Assembly (NCBI RefSeq): GCF_001988955.1 | Contig: NZ_CP014263.1 | Span: forward strand, 496,001 to 560,000 | DNA length: 64,000 nucleotides | Source of the DNA: Spirosoma montaniterrae | GTDB taxonomy: Bacteria; Bacteroidota; Bacteroidia; Cytophagales; Spirosomataceae | Direction of reading: 5' to 3' | Part shown: piece after piece, positions 41,916-49,835 of the stretch | How the letters are laid out: the number at the start of each line of letters is the position of its first letter | How positions within the stretch are numbered: the stretch's first letter is position 1 | Translations under genes and position numbers: made by a program | Notes under the pieces: generated by a model | Database searches by the model: none | Seen by the model: the letters and a program-made list of their open reading frames with translations, nothing else | Told to the model about the DNA's origin: nothing

Positions 41916-43220
41916 ATGCCATTTAAGACAAGGTCTCTTTTCGTTAGTGCTTTTTGCTTGCTATCATGCACAGGTTTCGGTCAGAATAACCCTAAAGTTG
42001 ACAGCACAATCGAAACGCCAAATTACCGCCAAAGTAAAGTAGTTAAGTATGCAAATCCTGCTTATCCTTTTACAATAATCGATTACTCGGATAAGTTATA
42101 CACGATGCGTCAATTTACCGAAGGGTATCTGTCGCTATATCGGCTTTCGTCGGATGCGGTTTATAGACACACGCCCCAAAAACACCAATATTTGATTCTG
42201 CCCGTGCAGATGCTGGCGTCTCTTTATTTTATTCCGCTGACGCATGAAGAAGGCCACCGTTCTGTACTCACAAACCTTTCGATTGGCTCTGTTTCAGACC
42301 CTTTGTTCAAGCGTGGAGTTGCCAAAGTGGTTGGTGTTACGGATCTGACGCTTCAACACCTACGAGATACGAATCTGCCCGAATACATTCGGTTGCATAC
42401 GGCTGGTCTTGAGTCCGATTACATGCTGACTAAACGTGAGCAGCAATTGGTGGCGTTCGGGCAGGAGAAACTGAAAAATGTGATTGGCGATTTTTACCCG
42501 CGTCGCTTAGGCATAGCCTTCTACTTTATATCGAGTGCTTTTTCTACTAAAAATCACATTGAGGCAGAAGAGGGCAATGAACTGGAACGGGATATTGTAG
42601 GAGACGATATTCGGGGGGCGGTGCGCCATTTACATCGACCAACAGACTCGTTTTACCGATACACCAATTACGCTGACTTGTTGCCCAACGAGCGGAAATA
42701 CATACGCAAAGTCGGTTTCTGGTCACTGCTGAATATAGCCAACCCGATGTTGTTTGGGAAAAGCACATTTGCTATGACGCAGAATTTGAGCATGAGTTTT
42801 GGATTAGGCTATATTTTAGTACCCTTTGGTACAATGGCCGAAGAAAACATCTGGATTAGCTACAGGAATAACAACAACATTAGCCTATGTGTCAGGCAAT
42901 ACAGTAATCAGCGTAATACGTTTTGGGGTGCAGAACTTGCCCTTTTCGATAAACTGATCGGGCGTCACTGTGCCGTGTCAGGCAGCGTACAAGGCTGGAA
43001 ACAACCGCAGGATTTAAGCTTCACAACAAACAAAGGTACGTTGGGCGGGGCAGCGATGCTGCGGCTGGGTTATCGCATGTATGGCAAGACAAGTTCGCCG
43101 TTTCAATGGTTGTCTGTCGATGGAAACGTGCGGGTTAAAACCGAAGGTTTCATACCCGAAGACCCGTCGCTGAAATCGGCTACTAATCTGGCTATTGGTA
43201 TCTCAGTTTGTCCTAATTAA
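41916..43220 (+). CDS. Exported protein of unknown family with an HEEGH motif
   Basis: A 434-residue protein I do not recognise. The N terminus is a signal peptide (ends near GFGQNN; a lipobox reading LLSC is also possible). Residues 92-108 are hydrophobic (LILPVQMLASLYFIPL) and are followed at once by THEEGHRSVL, an HExxH motif (His110, Glu111, His114) like that of zinc proteases. A third metal ligand cannot be named. The C-terminal third is rich in alternating aromatic/polar stretches, suggesting beta strands. It is followed by two DUF2846-like genes in the same direction at 17 and 22 bases, so it probably forms an operon with them. Confidence 0.75.
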   Translation: MPFKTRSLFVSAFCLLSCTGFGQNNPKVDSTIETPNYRQSKVVKYANPAYPFTIIDYSDKLYTMRQFTEGYLSLYRLSSDAVYRHTPQKHQYLILPVQMLASLYFIPLTHEEGHRSVLTNLSIGSVSDPLFKRGVAKVVGVTDLTLQHLRDTNLPEYIRLHTAGLESDYMLTKREQQLVAFGQEKLKNVIGDFYPRRLGIAFYFISSAFSTKNHIEAEEGNELERDIVGDDIRGAVRHLHRPTDSFYRYTNYADLLPNERKYIRKVGFWSLLNIANPMLFGKSTFAMTQNLSMSFGLGYILVPFGTMAEENIWISYRNNNNISLCVRQYSNQRNTFWGAELALFDKLIGRHCAVSGSVQGWKQPQDLSFTTNKGTLGGAAMLRLGYRMYGKTSSPFQWLSVDGNVRVKTEGFIPEDPSLKSATNLAIGISVCPN

Positions 43221-43237
43221 TAAATCAGAATTTTTGC

Positions 43238-43663
43238 ATGAAAACTAACAAATGGATTACGCTCACGCTGGCGTTTGCTTTGGCTTGTATTGCCTTAACT
43301 GTAAGGGCACAAACCACTGAACCTCCAATCGACAGTGCACAGTACGCCCGAATTTATGTTTATCGTCCATTCTTTGTGTTCTCTTCGTTGATTGGTTTTG
43401 GTTTGAGAAAAGATGGTGTGAAGGTTGCTAAATTACGTAATAATTCAGGGCGCGAAATCAAAGTGTATCGGCCTGATATTATTGCCATTTCAACAAAAAG
43501 CATAGAGCGTCAATCTTCCGTACAGCTAAACGTTGAATTAGGAAAGAAATATTTCATTCGTTGTAAGCCACGTCTCAGCTATCTAACAGTTAATCCTAAA
43601 CTGCAATTGGTTGATGCTGAGTCGGGTGAGCGTGAATACAAAGATATTGTAAAGGAAAATTAG
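43238..43663 (+). CDS. DUF2846-like exported protein, copy 1
   Basis: A 141-residue protein with a signal peptide ending VRAQ (about residue 25). The mature part starts with QYARIYVYRPFF, then a short strand region KDGVKVAKLRN and VELGKKYFIRCKP, which fits the DUF2846 beta-sandwich family. That family's function is unknown. It has the same length as the next gene and about 60% identity by eye, so the two are a tandem duplication. Confidence 0.8.
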   Translation: MKTNKWITLTLAFALACIALTVRAQTTEPPIDSAQYARIYVYRPFFVFSSLIGFGLRKDGVKVAKLRNNSGREIKVYRPDIIAISTKSIERQSSVQLNVELGKKYFIRCKPRLSYLTVNPKLQLVDAESGEREYKDIVKEN

Positions 43664-43685
43664 AGCAATCTCAACCAGATTTTTT

Positions 43686-44111
43686 ATGAAAACTCACAAA
43701 TGGAGCAAACTAATGTTGGTGCTTGGTTTGGTGTGTAATGTCTTATCAACAAAAGCACAGTTTAGGGAATCTCCAGCAGACAGCACTCAGTATGCCCGGA
43801 TTTACGTGTATCGGCCATTCACCTTTTCGGCTGTTTTATTGGGGTTCGGCATTCGGAAGGATGAACAGAAACTGTTTAAACTTCGCAATCATTCTGCTCA
43901 TGAAATTCGTGTGTACCGGGCAGGCTCTGTATTGCTATCGGCGAAAAGTCCTGAACGTAAATTCAAAATGCTGATAAATGTAGAGTTGGGCAAGTCATAT
44001 TACGTAAGATGCAAGCCCGGTATTAGCTACTTAACGGTCAATCCTAAACTACAATTAGTTGATAATGAGTTGGGTGAGCGTGAGTATAAAGAAATTACAG
44101 ACGAGAATTAG
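43686..44111 (+). CDS. DUF2846-like exported protein, copy 2
   Basis: A 141-residue paralogue of the previous gene. The signal peptide ends TKAQ. It shares QYARIYVYRPF, the SYLTVNPKLQLVD stretch and the acidic C terminus. The centre (residues about 40-75) and the signal peptide differ most, which suggests divergence after an old duplication, not a recent copy. It converges with gyrB across a strong terminator. Confidence 0.8.
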   Translation: MKTHKWSKLMLVLGLVCNVLSTKAQFRESPADSTQYARIYVYRPFTFSAVLLGFGIRKDEQKLFKLRNHSAHEIRVYRAGSVLLSAKSPERKFKMLINVELGKSYYVRCKPGISYLTVNPKLQLVDNELGEREYKEITDEN

Positions 44112-44136
44112 GTTGTGAAGGCAAAACATAGTTAGA

Positions 44137-44167
44137 CGAAAGCTGAGCCTGAACAGGCTCAGCTTCG
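44137..44167. terminator. Bidirectional terminator between DUF2846 copy 2 and gyrB
   Basis: AAGCTGAGCCTG pairs perfectly with CAGGCTCAGCTT around a two-base loop, extended by CGA/TCG. It is the strongest simple hairpin of the window. Confidence 0.92.
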
Positions 44168-44178
44168 TATTTAGGGTT

Positions 44179-46176
44179 TTAAACATCTACGCGAGCGTAT
44201 TTCGCGTTTCGTTCGATAAAGTCGCGTCGGGGAGCTACGTCGTCGCCCATCAACGTTGAGAAAACATGGTCGGCGTCGGCGGCTGACTCAACCGTTACGA
44301 TCTTCAGCGTTCGGGTGTCGGGGTTCATGGTCGTACTCCAGAGTTGCTCGGCGTTCATCTCGCCCAGACCCTTGTATCGTTGCACGTTCACGTTCTCTTC
44401 GCGACCCGTACCTGCCAGTTCTTTTACAGCAACTTCGCGCTGCTGTTCGGTCCAGCAATACCGCTCTTCTTTGCCTTTCTTCACAAGGTAAAGGGGCGGC
44501 TGGGCAATGTAGATGTATCCGTTGTCGATCAGCGACTTCATGTTGCGGTAAAACAGCGTCAGAATCAACGTTCTGATGTGGCTGCCATCAACGTCGGCGT
44601 CGGTCATGATGATGATCTTGTGATAGCGGAGTTTTTCCAGATTCATCACCGTTTCATCGTCTTTCTTTTCGAGCCGAACGCCGAGGGCCGTCCAGATGTT
44701 TTTGATCTCCTCGTTCTCGTAAATCTTGTGCTCAAGGGCTTTCTCTACGTTCAGGATTTTACCGCGCAGGGGTAATATAGCCTGAAACGCCCGGTTACGA
44801 CCCTGTTTGGCAGTTCCGCCCGCCGAGTCGCCCTCTACCAGATAAAGTTCACATTTCTCAGGGTCGGTATCCGAGCAGTCGGCGAGTTTGCCGGGCAGGC
44901 CCATACCGCTCATAAAATCCTTACGGTCGGCCATGATGCGTTTGTAGGCCAGTTCTGCCGCAATCCGCGCCTGTGCCGATACCAACACCTTCTTTACGAT
45001 GCCCTGCGCCGTTTTCGGGTTTTCTTCCAGCCAGGTTTCGAGCATGTCGGCCATTGCCTGACTTACCGCGCTCACTACCTCCTGATTCCCTAATTTGGTC
45101 TTGGTTTGCCCTTCAAACTGCGGCTCGGCCACTTTCACCGACACCACGGCAGTTAGCCCTTTGCGAAAATCTTCGCCCGTAAAGGTCAGCTTGCCGAGAT
45201 TCTTGAACTTATCGGCGTTTTTATCGGCGTAGGTTTTCAGTACCCGCGTCAGAGCCGACCGGAAACCCTGCACGTGCGTACCGCCCTCGTGGGTGTTGAT
45301 GTTATTGACATACGACAGCACGTTTTCAGACGCTTCGTAATTATACACCAACGCCACCTGCACCGGGGTCGAGCCTTTCAGGTTCTCCATATAGACGGGA
45401 CTCATTCCGTCGAGCGAGGGGCGGGTTTCGTCGAGGTATCTGACAAACTCAACCAGCCCGCCCTGCGAATGAAACTCGGTTTGGTTAACGGGTTCGCCGT
45501 TCTCATCAAGCTCCCGCATGTCTTTCAGGAAAATGCGGATACCCTTGTTGAGGTAAGCCAGTTCGCGCAGGCGACCGGCTACGGTGTCATAGCGGAAAAC
45601 CGTTTCATTGAAAATGCTGCCGTCGGGTTTGAAGCGCGTAATGGTGCCGGTTTCATTCGAGTCACCAATGACACGCACGTCATATTGTGGCACCCCAATT
45701 TTGTACTCCTGCTCAAAAACTTTGCCTTCGCGGTGTACTTCTACACGCAGGTCGGTCGACAGTGCGTTCACGCAGGATACGCCTACGCCGTGCAAACCGC
45801 CCGACACTTTATACGTGTCTTTATCGAACTTACCACCGGCGTGTAGCACCGTCATGGCGATTTCAAGGGCCGACTTGCCTGCTTTGGTATTGATGCCGGT
45901 TGGAATACCCCGGCCATTGTCGCGGACAGTGATCGAATTGTCGGCGTTGATTGTAACGTGAATGGTATCGCAATAGCCCGCTAAGGCTTCGTCAATCGAG
46001 TTATCGACAACCTCCCAGATAAGGTGGTGTAGCCCCTTCACACCTACGTCACCAATGTACATGGCCGGGCGTTTACGAACGGCTTCCAAACCCTCCAGAA
46101 CGGTAATGCTGTCGGCTCCGTAAGCCTTTGGTGTGGTATCAACAGAAGCTTCTTCTTCGATCAGTTCGTTGGTCAT
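44179..46176 (-). CDS. gyrB: DNA gyrase subunit B
   Basis: A 665-residue GHKL ATPase of type II topoisomerase. ATP site: EVVDNSIDEALAGYCD and DNGRGIPTGI; GGLHGVGVSCVNALS. TOPRIM: YLVEGDSAGGTAKQGRNR and IIIMTDADVDGSHIRTL. PLRGKILNVEKA and length are of GyrB rather than ParE type. Start at 46176 (MTNELIEEEAS) is chosen over 46263. Confidence 0.96.
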   Translation of the reverse strand: MTNELIEEEASVDTTPKAYGADSITVLEGLEAVRKRPAMYIGDVGVKGLHHLIWEVVDNSIDEALAGYCDTIHVTINADNSITVRDNGRGIPTGINTKAGKSALEIAMTVLHAGGKFDKDTYKVSGGLHGVGVSCVNALSTDLRVEVHREGKVFEQEYKIGVPQYDVRVIGDSNETGTITRFKPDGSIFNETVFRYDTVAGRLRELAYLNKGIRIFLKDMRELDENGEPVNQTEFHSQGGLVEFVRYLDETRPSLDGMSPVYMENLKGSTPVQVALVYNYEASENVLSYVNNINTHEGGTHVQGFRSALTRVLKTYADKNADKFKNLGKLTFTGEDFRKGLTAVVSVKVAEPQFEGQTKTKLGNQEVVSAVSQAMADMLETWLEENPKTAQGIVKKVLVSAQARIAAELAYKRIMADRKDFMSGMGLPGKLADCSDTDPEKCELYLVEGDSAGGTAKQGRNRAFQAILPLRGKILNVEKALEHKIYENEEIKNIWTALGVRLEKKDDETVMNLEKLRYHKIIIMTDADVDGSHIRTLILTLFYRNMKSLIDNGYIYIAQPPLYLVKKGKEERYCWTEQQREVAVKELAGTGREENVNVQRYKGLGEMNAEQLWSTTMNPDTRTLKIVTVESAADADHVFSTLMGDDVAPRRDFIERNAKYARVDV

Positions 46177-46488
46177 ATCAGATTGATAAATAGTCGAATT
46201 TTGCTGTTCAGGGTTCAGATGAAACCACTTGCCAGACGGATGATTCAGATTGTAAAAATACAAAAAATATCGGTCATTTCCTACCCCGGTTGGTAAGATT
46301 GGCTTAATATAGGCAAAATAAATGTAACGGTCAGGATAACCGCCTGTCTGCTCAACTGATGGACATTTTAGCGGTTACTGCCCGGTAAAGCTGGCAACTG
46401 ATTTTCGTGAAAGTGACCCCGGTTCAGCCCCATTGGGATGCCAAAAAATGACTCTGCCAATTTCCTGAAAAAGTATTATTGCCCGCAA
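46177..46488. other. Intergenic region between divergent gyrB and GNAT genes
   Basis: No open frame with family resemblance is found on either strand. It should hold the gyrB promoter, but I see no clean TAnnTTTG box for it; TTTATTTTG-like text on the minus strand near 46315 is the nearest. Confidence 0.4.
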
Positions 46489-46518
46489 TTTGTTCTAAAG
46501 GCGAAATGTATAGCTTTG
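46489..46518 (+). promoter_or_regulatory. Predicted promoter of the GNAT gene, with almost no leader
   Basis: TTTG (46489-46492), 18-base spacer, TAGCTTTG (46511-46518). The ATG at 46524 is only five bases further, so the transcript would be leaderless or nearly so. Confidence 0.6.
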
Positions 46519-46523
46519 CAGCT

Positions 46524-47042
46524 ATGAATGGTTTACAAATTGCCGCTGCTACTGAAGCAGATATTCCGGCTCTGAACAGGCTGGTAAACAGTGCCTATCG
46601 GGGTGATAGCTCGCGTCAGGGCTGGACTACCGAAGCCGACCTGCTTGATGGTATCCGCACCGATGAAGACAGTCTGCGGTCTATGTTGAGCAACCCCCGC
46701 GCTACTATCCTGAAATGCCTACAGACCGATGCGTTGGTGGGTTGCGTCTACCTTGAACAAAAGGCTGATGAACTTTATTTGGGTATGCTGACGGTATCGC
46801 CTGCCTTACAGGATAAAGGTATTGGCCGACAATTGCTGGCGGCTGCCGAAGAAATAGCCTTTCAGCGACACTGCCGGGCCATTACCATGACGGTGCTACC
46901 GCAGCGGCACGAACTCATTGCCTGGTACGAACGGCGGGGCTATACGAATACCGGCGAAACCAAACCGTTTCCGATGGATGACCCCCGTTTCGGTTTGCCT
47001 AAGTTGCCGCTGTCGTTTATTGTAATGAAAAAACAATTATGA
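46524..47042 (+). CDS. GNAT-family N-acetyltransferase
   Basis: A 172-residue acetyltransferase. The acetyl-CoA loop is LTVSPALQDKGIGRQLL, preceded by the ELYLGM strand and followed by YERRGYTNTGETKPFP. The substrate cannot be predicted. The start at 46524 (MNGLQIAAATEADIPAL) fits the family and the promoter; the longer in-frame start at 46479 lies upstream of that promoter. The stop overlaps the next start (ATGA). Confidence 0.88.
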   Translation: MNGLQIAAATEADIPALNRLVNSAYRGDSSRQGWTTEADLLDGIRTDEDSLRSMLSNPRATILKCLQTDALVGCVYLEQKADELYLGMLTVSPALQDKGIGRQLLAAAEEIAFQRHCRAITMTVLPQRHELIAWYERRGYTNTGETKPFPMDDPRFGLPKLPLSFIVMKKQL

Positions 47043-47560
47043 CTATGAAAACCCTTTTTCTATGTGGGCTGATTGCCCTTGTATCCGGTAGCGTTCAGGC
47101 GCAGTCCGTTGAAGAAACGCTGACCAAGATGGGCATTACGCTCATTGCGCCCACTAAACCTACCGCCAATTATGTGAAGGCCGTCCGAACGGGTAATTTG
47201 CTGTTTCTGGCAGGCCATGTTTGTACGCGTGCCGATGGGTCGGGCATTATGGGTAAACTCGGCAAAGACCTCACCATTGAACAGGGCTACGAAGCCGCCC
47301 GCCTGACGGGGATTTCGCTGCTCAGCACACTCAAAGCCGAATTGGGCAATCTCGACCGTGTTCGGCGGGTGGTGAAAGTAACAGGATTTGTTAACTCCGC
47401 GCCCGATTTTGGCGATCAGCCAAAAGTCATCAATGGTTGCTCCGACCTGCTGGTAGCGGCTTTTGGCGAGAAGGGTAAACACGCCCGCTCGGCGGTGGGC
47501 ATGGGTGCTCTGCCGCAGAATTATGCTGTCGAGATCGAAATTGTTGTAGAGATAGAGTAG
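47039..47560 (+). CDS. RidA-family protein with a signal peptide
   Basis: A 173-residue YjgF/RidA-fold protein. The N terminus (from MTMKTLFLCGLIALVSGSVQ) is a signal peptide ending QAQ, so the protein is probably exported. The RidA core starts at MGITLIAPTKPTANYVKAVRTG, with LLFLAGHV and the C-terminal NYAVEIEIVVEIE. Cytoplasmic RidA deaminates reactive enamines; an exported form of about 150 mature residues (GAGNLP-like motif absent in part) may have another role. Coupled to the GNAT gene by a 4-base overlap. Confidence 0.85.
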   Translation: MTMKTLFLCGLIALVSGSVQAQSVEETLTKMGITLIAPTKPTANYVKAVRTGNLLFLAGHVCTRADGSGIMGKLGKDLTIEQGYEAARLTGISLLSTLKAELGNLDRVRRVVKVTGFVNSAPDFGDQPKVINGCSDLLVAAFGEKGKHARSAVGMGALPQNYAVEIEIVVEIE

Positions 47561-47696
47561 TTCTTTTAACCGATAAATCAATTCGTCGTACAACATGGCA
47601 GGGTTCTGTGTACCTATGTATCTGTTTGACATGCCCGTTTTTACCACACAATTCGCATAGTTCAACCAAGTATAAACCACAAAACACTTCCCTGTC

Positions 47697-48890
47697 ATGA
47701 ACGAAGAACACATCATCCTCCGCGCTCCCTCCGTTTCTACCCGCGACATTTTCGCCGGGAGTGGTGGGGGCTTCTCGACGCTCGAAAGTGCCGAATCCAT
47801 CGTTGCCGGTTTGTCGGTCGAAGTGGCCGACCTGACAACGAGCGACCTGGCCGACATTACGCGCAGCCCCGACGTGGTAGCCGTGGCACCGGGCGTACCC
47901 ATGAAATTGGTAGAACCCTTTGAGCGGATGGACGTACCCCAGCCAACGGCGCAGTCGATTGCGTGGGGAGTTCAGGCCGTTGGTGCCGATACATCGCCGT
48001 TTACGGGTAACGGCATTGTTGTGGCCGTACTCGATACGGGCATCGATGCGGCTCATCCGGCTTTCGCGGGTGTAACGATCATCCAAAAAGATTTTACGGG
48101 CGAAGGCGATGGCGATCAGGATGGACACGGTACGCACTGCGCCGGTACAATTTTCGGACAAACGGTTAACGGCACCCGCATCGGTGTAGCCACGGGAGTT
48201 CGGAAGGCACTCATCGGCAAAGTATTAGGTGAAAATGGCGGAGGAAGTGCCGGTATTGTGAATGCTGTGAACTGGGCTGTTCAGAACGGCGCGAACGTTA
48301 TTTCTATGTCGCTGGGCATCGACTTTCCGGGGCTGGTGAAACGGCTGGAAGGGTCAGGTATGCCCACCGAACTGGCCGTATCGAAAGCACTGGAAGGCTA
48401 CCGGGCCAACGTGCAGTTGTTCGAAAAGCTGGCGCAGTTGGTTCGGGCGGGCAGTGGATTTTTCCAGCCGACGCTGTTGATTGCAGCCGCTGGCAACGAA
48501 AGCCGAAGAAACGTGAACCCTCAATTTGAGATTGCCGTCAGTCCACCAGCCGTGTCGGATGGATTCATTTCCGTAGCTGCTCTGGGGCAAAGCGGCACGC
48601 AGTTTTCGGTCGCACCGTTTTCCAATACGGGTGCCATTGTGGCTGGGCCGGGCGTAAACATTCTATCGGCTAAACCCGGTGGTGGTTTTGCCAGCATGAG
48701 CGGCACGAGTATGGCAACACCCCACGTTGCCGGTATAGCGGCTCTGTGGGCCGAGCAACTCCGGGCCAACGGCGTTTTGTCGCCCGGCACACTTACAGCC
48801 CGCCTGATTGCATCGGGCGTAACAGGTAATCTGGTGTCGGGATTCGATCCGTTCGACGTTGGCACGGGCATGGTCCGCGCTCCGCAGTAA
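47697..48890 (+). CDS. Subtilisin-family (S8) serine protease without a signal peptide
   Basis: A 397-residue subtilase with a complete triad: Asp113 in VLDTGID, His144 in DGHGTHCAG, Ser338 in GTSMATPHVAG, and the oxyanion Asn in AAAGNES. The first 85 residues resemble a propeptide-like domain (LSVEVADLTTSDLADI). No hydrophobic signal is present, so it is either cytoplasmic or leaves by another route. It lies upstream of an ECF sigma/SusCD locus, but a large hairpin separates them. Confidence 0.92.
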   Translation: MNEEHIILRAPSVSTRDIFAGSGGGFSTLESAESIVAGLSVEVADLTTSDLADITRSPDVVAVAPGVPMKLVEPFERMDVPQPTAQSIAWGVQAVGADTSPFTGNGIVVAVLDTGIDAAHPAFAGVTIIQKDFTGEGDGDQDGHGTHCAGTIFGQTVNGTRIGVATGVRKALIGKVLGENGGGSAGIVNAVNWAVQNGANVISMSLGIDFPGLVKRLEGSGMPTELAVSKALEGYRANVQLFEKLAQLVRAGSGFFQPTLLIAAAGNESRRNVNPQFEIAVSPPAVSDGFISVAALGQSGTQFSVAPFSNTGAIVAGPGVNILSAKPGGGFASMSGTSMATPHVAGIAALWAEQLRANGVLSPGTLTARLIASGVTGNLVSGFDPFDVGTGMVRAPQ

Positions 48891-48892
48891 GC

Positions 48893-48987
48893 GTACCTCA
48901 CCCCTGAAGGGAGCCTGCTGGCGCACTCATATGCCTTCGGCGAAACTACTGTTGCGTCAGTATGCTCCCTTCAGGGCGGGGGGTACT
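48893..48987. repeat. Imperfect inverted repeat with CCTGAAGGGAGC arms after the subtilase gene
   Basis: GTACC, a short bulge, CCCCTGAAGGGAGC (to 48914) pairs with GCTCCCTTCAGGGCGGGGGG and TAC (48964-48987). An inner GGCGCA/TGCGTC pairing is possible. It starts three bases after the subtilase stop. The remaining 48988-49193 stretch is AT-rich and holds the sigma-factor promoter region; no gene is seen. Confidence 0.8.
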
Positions 48988-49193
48988 TAATAACTACCGA
49001 TTCCCCTGATTAAACTAATCCCATTCGGCGTTGCCAAAGCCAGCGTTTGTTGCGAACACGCTGGTGCCAATTGCTTTACCCTTTAGAAAATGAGTATTTT
49101 GTATAATAATTCCATTTGATATAACTATTCGCTGTACAATTGATTTATAGCATAATCGGTGAATTAATTCGGAACACGGCCCGGTGGCCTGCT

Positions 49194-49778
49194 ATGGCAA
49201 CAAGTATTACGACTCCAGACCTGATACGTCACTGGCTGATTCGGATAGCTCGCGAACAGGACGCGCAGGCATTTCGCTACTTGTTCGATCACTTCTATCA
49301 GGACGCCTACCGGGCTGCTTTTTATCTTCTGGAAGACCGTGAAACCGCCGAAGAAGCTGTGTCAGACGTGTTTGTGCGCATCTGGAATCGGCGCGATGAA
49401 CTCGAAACCGTCATGCACCCCCGCGCCTACCTCCTAACGGCCATCCGAAATCAATGCCTGAATCAGCTTCGCAAAAACAATCCGCAACACATCGCCCTTG
49501 ACGACTTGACGAGCGACCCCGATGAGGTGGCAACTCCCGAGCAGGAACTGATTTGGGCCGATTTACAGCAGCACGTCAATCAATTTGTAGCAACGTTGCC
49601 GCCCCGCTGCCAGTTGATTTTTCGGATGGTGCGCGACGAACAGCGTTCTTACCGCGACGTGGCCGAATCGTTATTGATTAGTCCGAAAACGGTTGAAATT
49701 CAGATGGGTATCGCGCTAAAGCGACTGAGCCAGTTTGTCCGATTGCCAACCTCGGCCCTGTCGCCTACAAATCGCTGA
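49194..49778 (+). CDS. ECF sigma factor, FecI-like
   Basis: A 194-residue sigma-70 family protein. Region 2 is FRYLFDHFYQDAYRAAFYLLEDRETAEEAVSDVFVRIWNRR in pattern (key part AEEAVSDVFVRIW), and region 4 is LPPRCQLIFRMVRDEQRSYRDVAE and following. Bacteroidota ECF factors of this type are held by a FecR and switch on the adjacent SusC/SusD genes. The ATG at 49194 is chosen. It is 57 bases upstream of the FecR gene. Confidence 0.92.
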   Translation: MATSITTPDLIRHWLIRIAREQDAQAFRYLFDHFYQDAYRAAFYLLEDRETAEEAVSDVFVRIWNRRDELETVMHPRAYLLTAIRNQCLNQLRKNNPQHIALDDLTSDPDEVATPEQELIWADLQQHVNQFVATLPPRCQLIFRMVRDEQRSYRDVAESLLISPKTVEIQMGIALKRLSQFVRLPTSALSPTNR

Positions 49779-49835
49779 TTATTTTTTAGGGGTGCGCTGC
49801 GTCGTTTGGTGTCTGTATGGGTAAACCCCTTGCCG

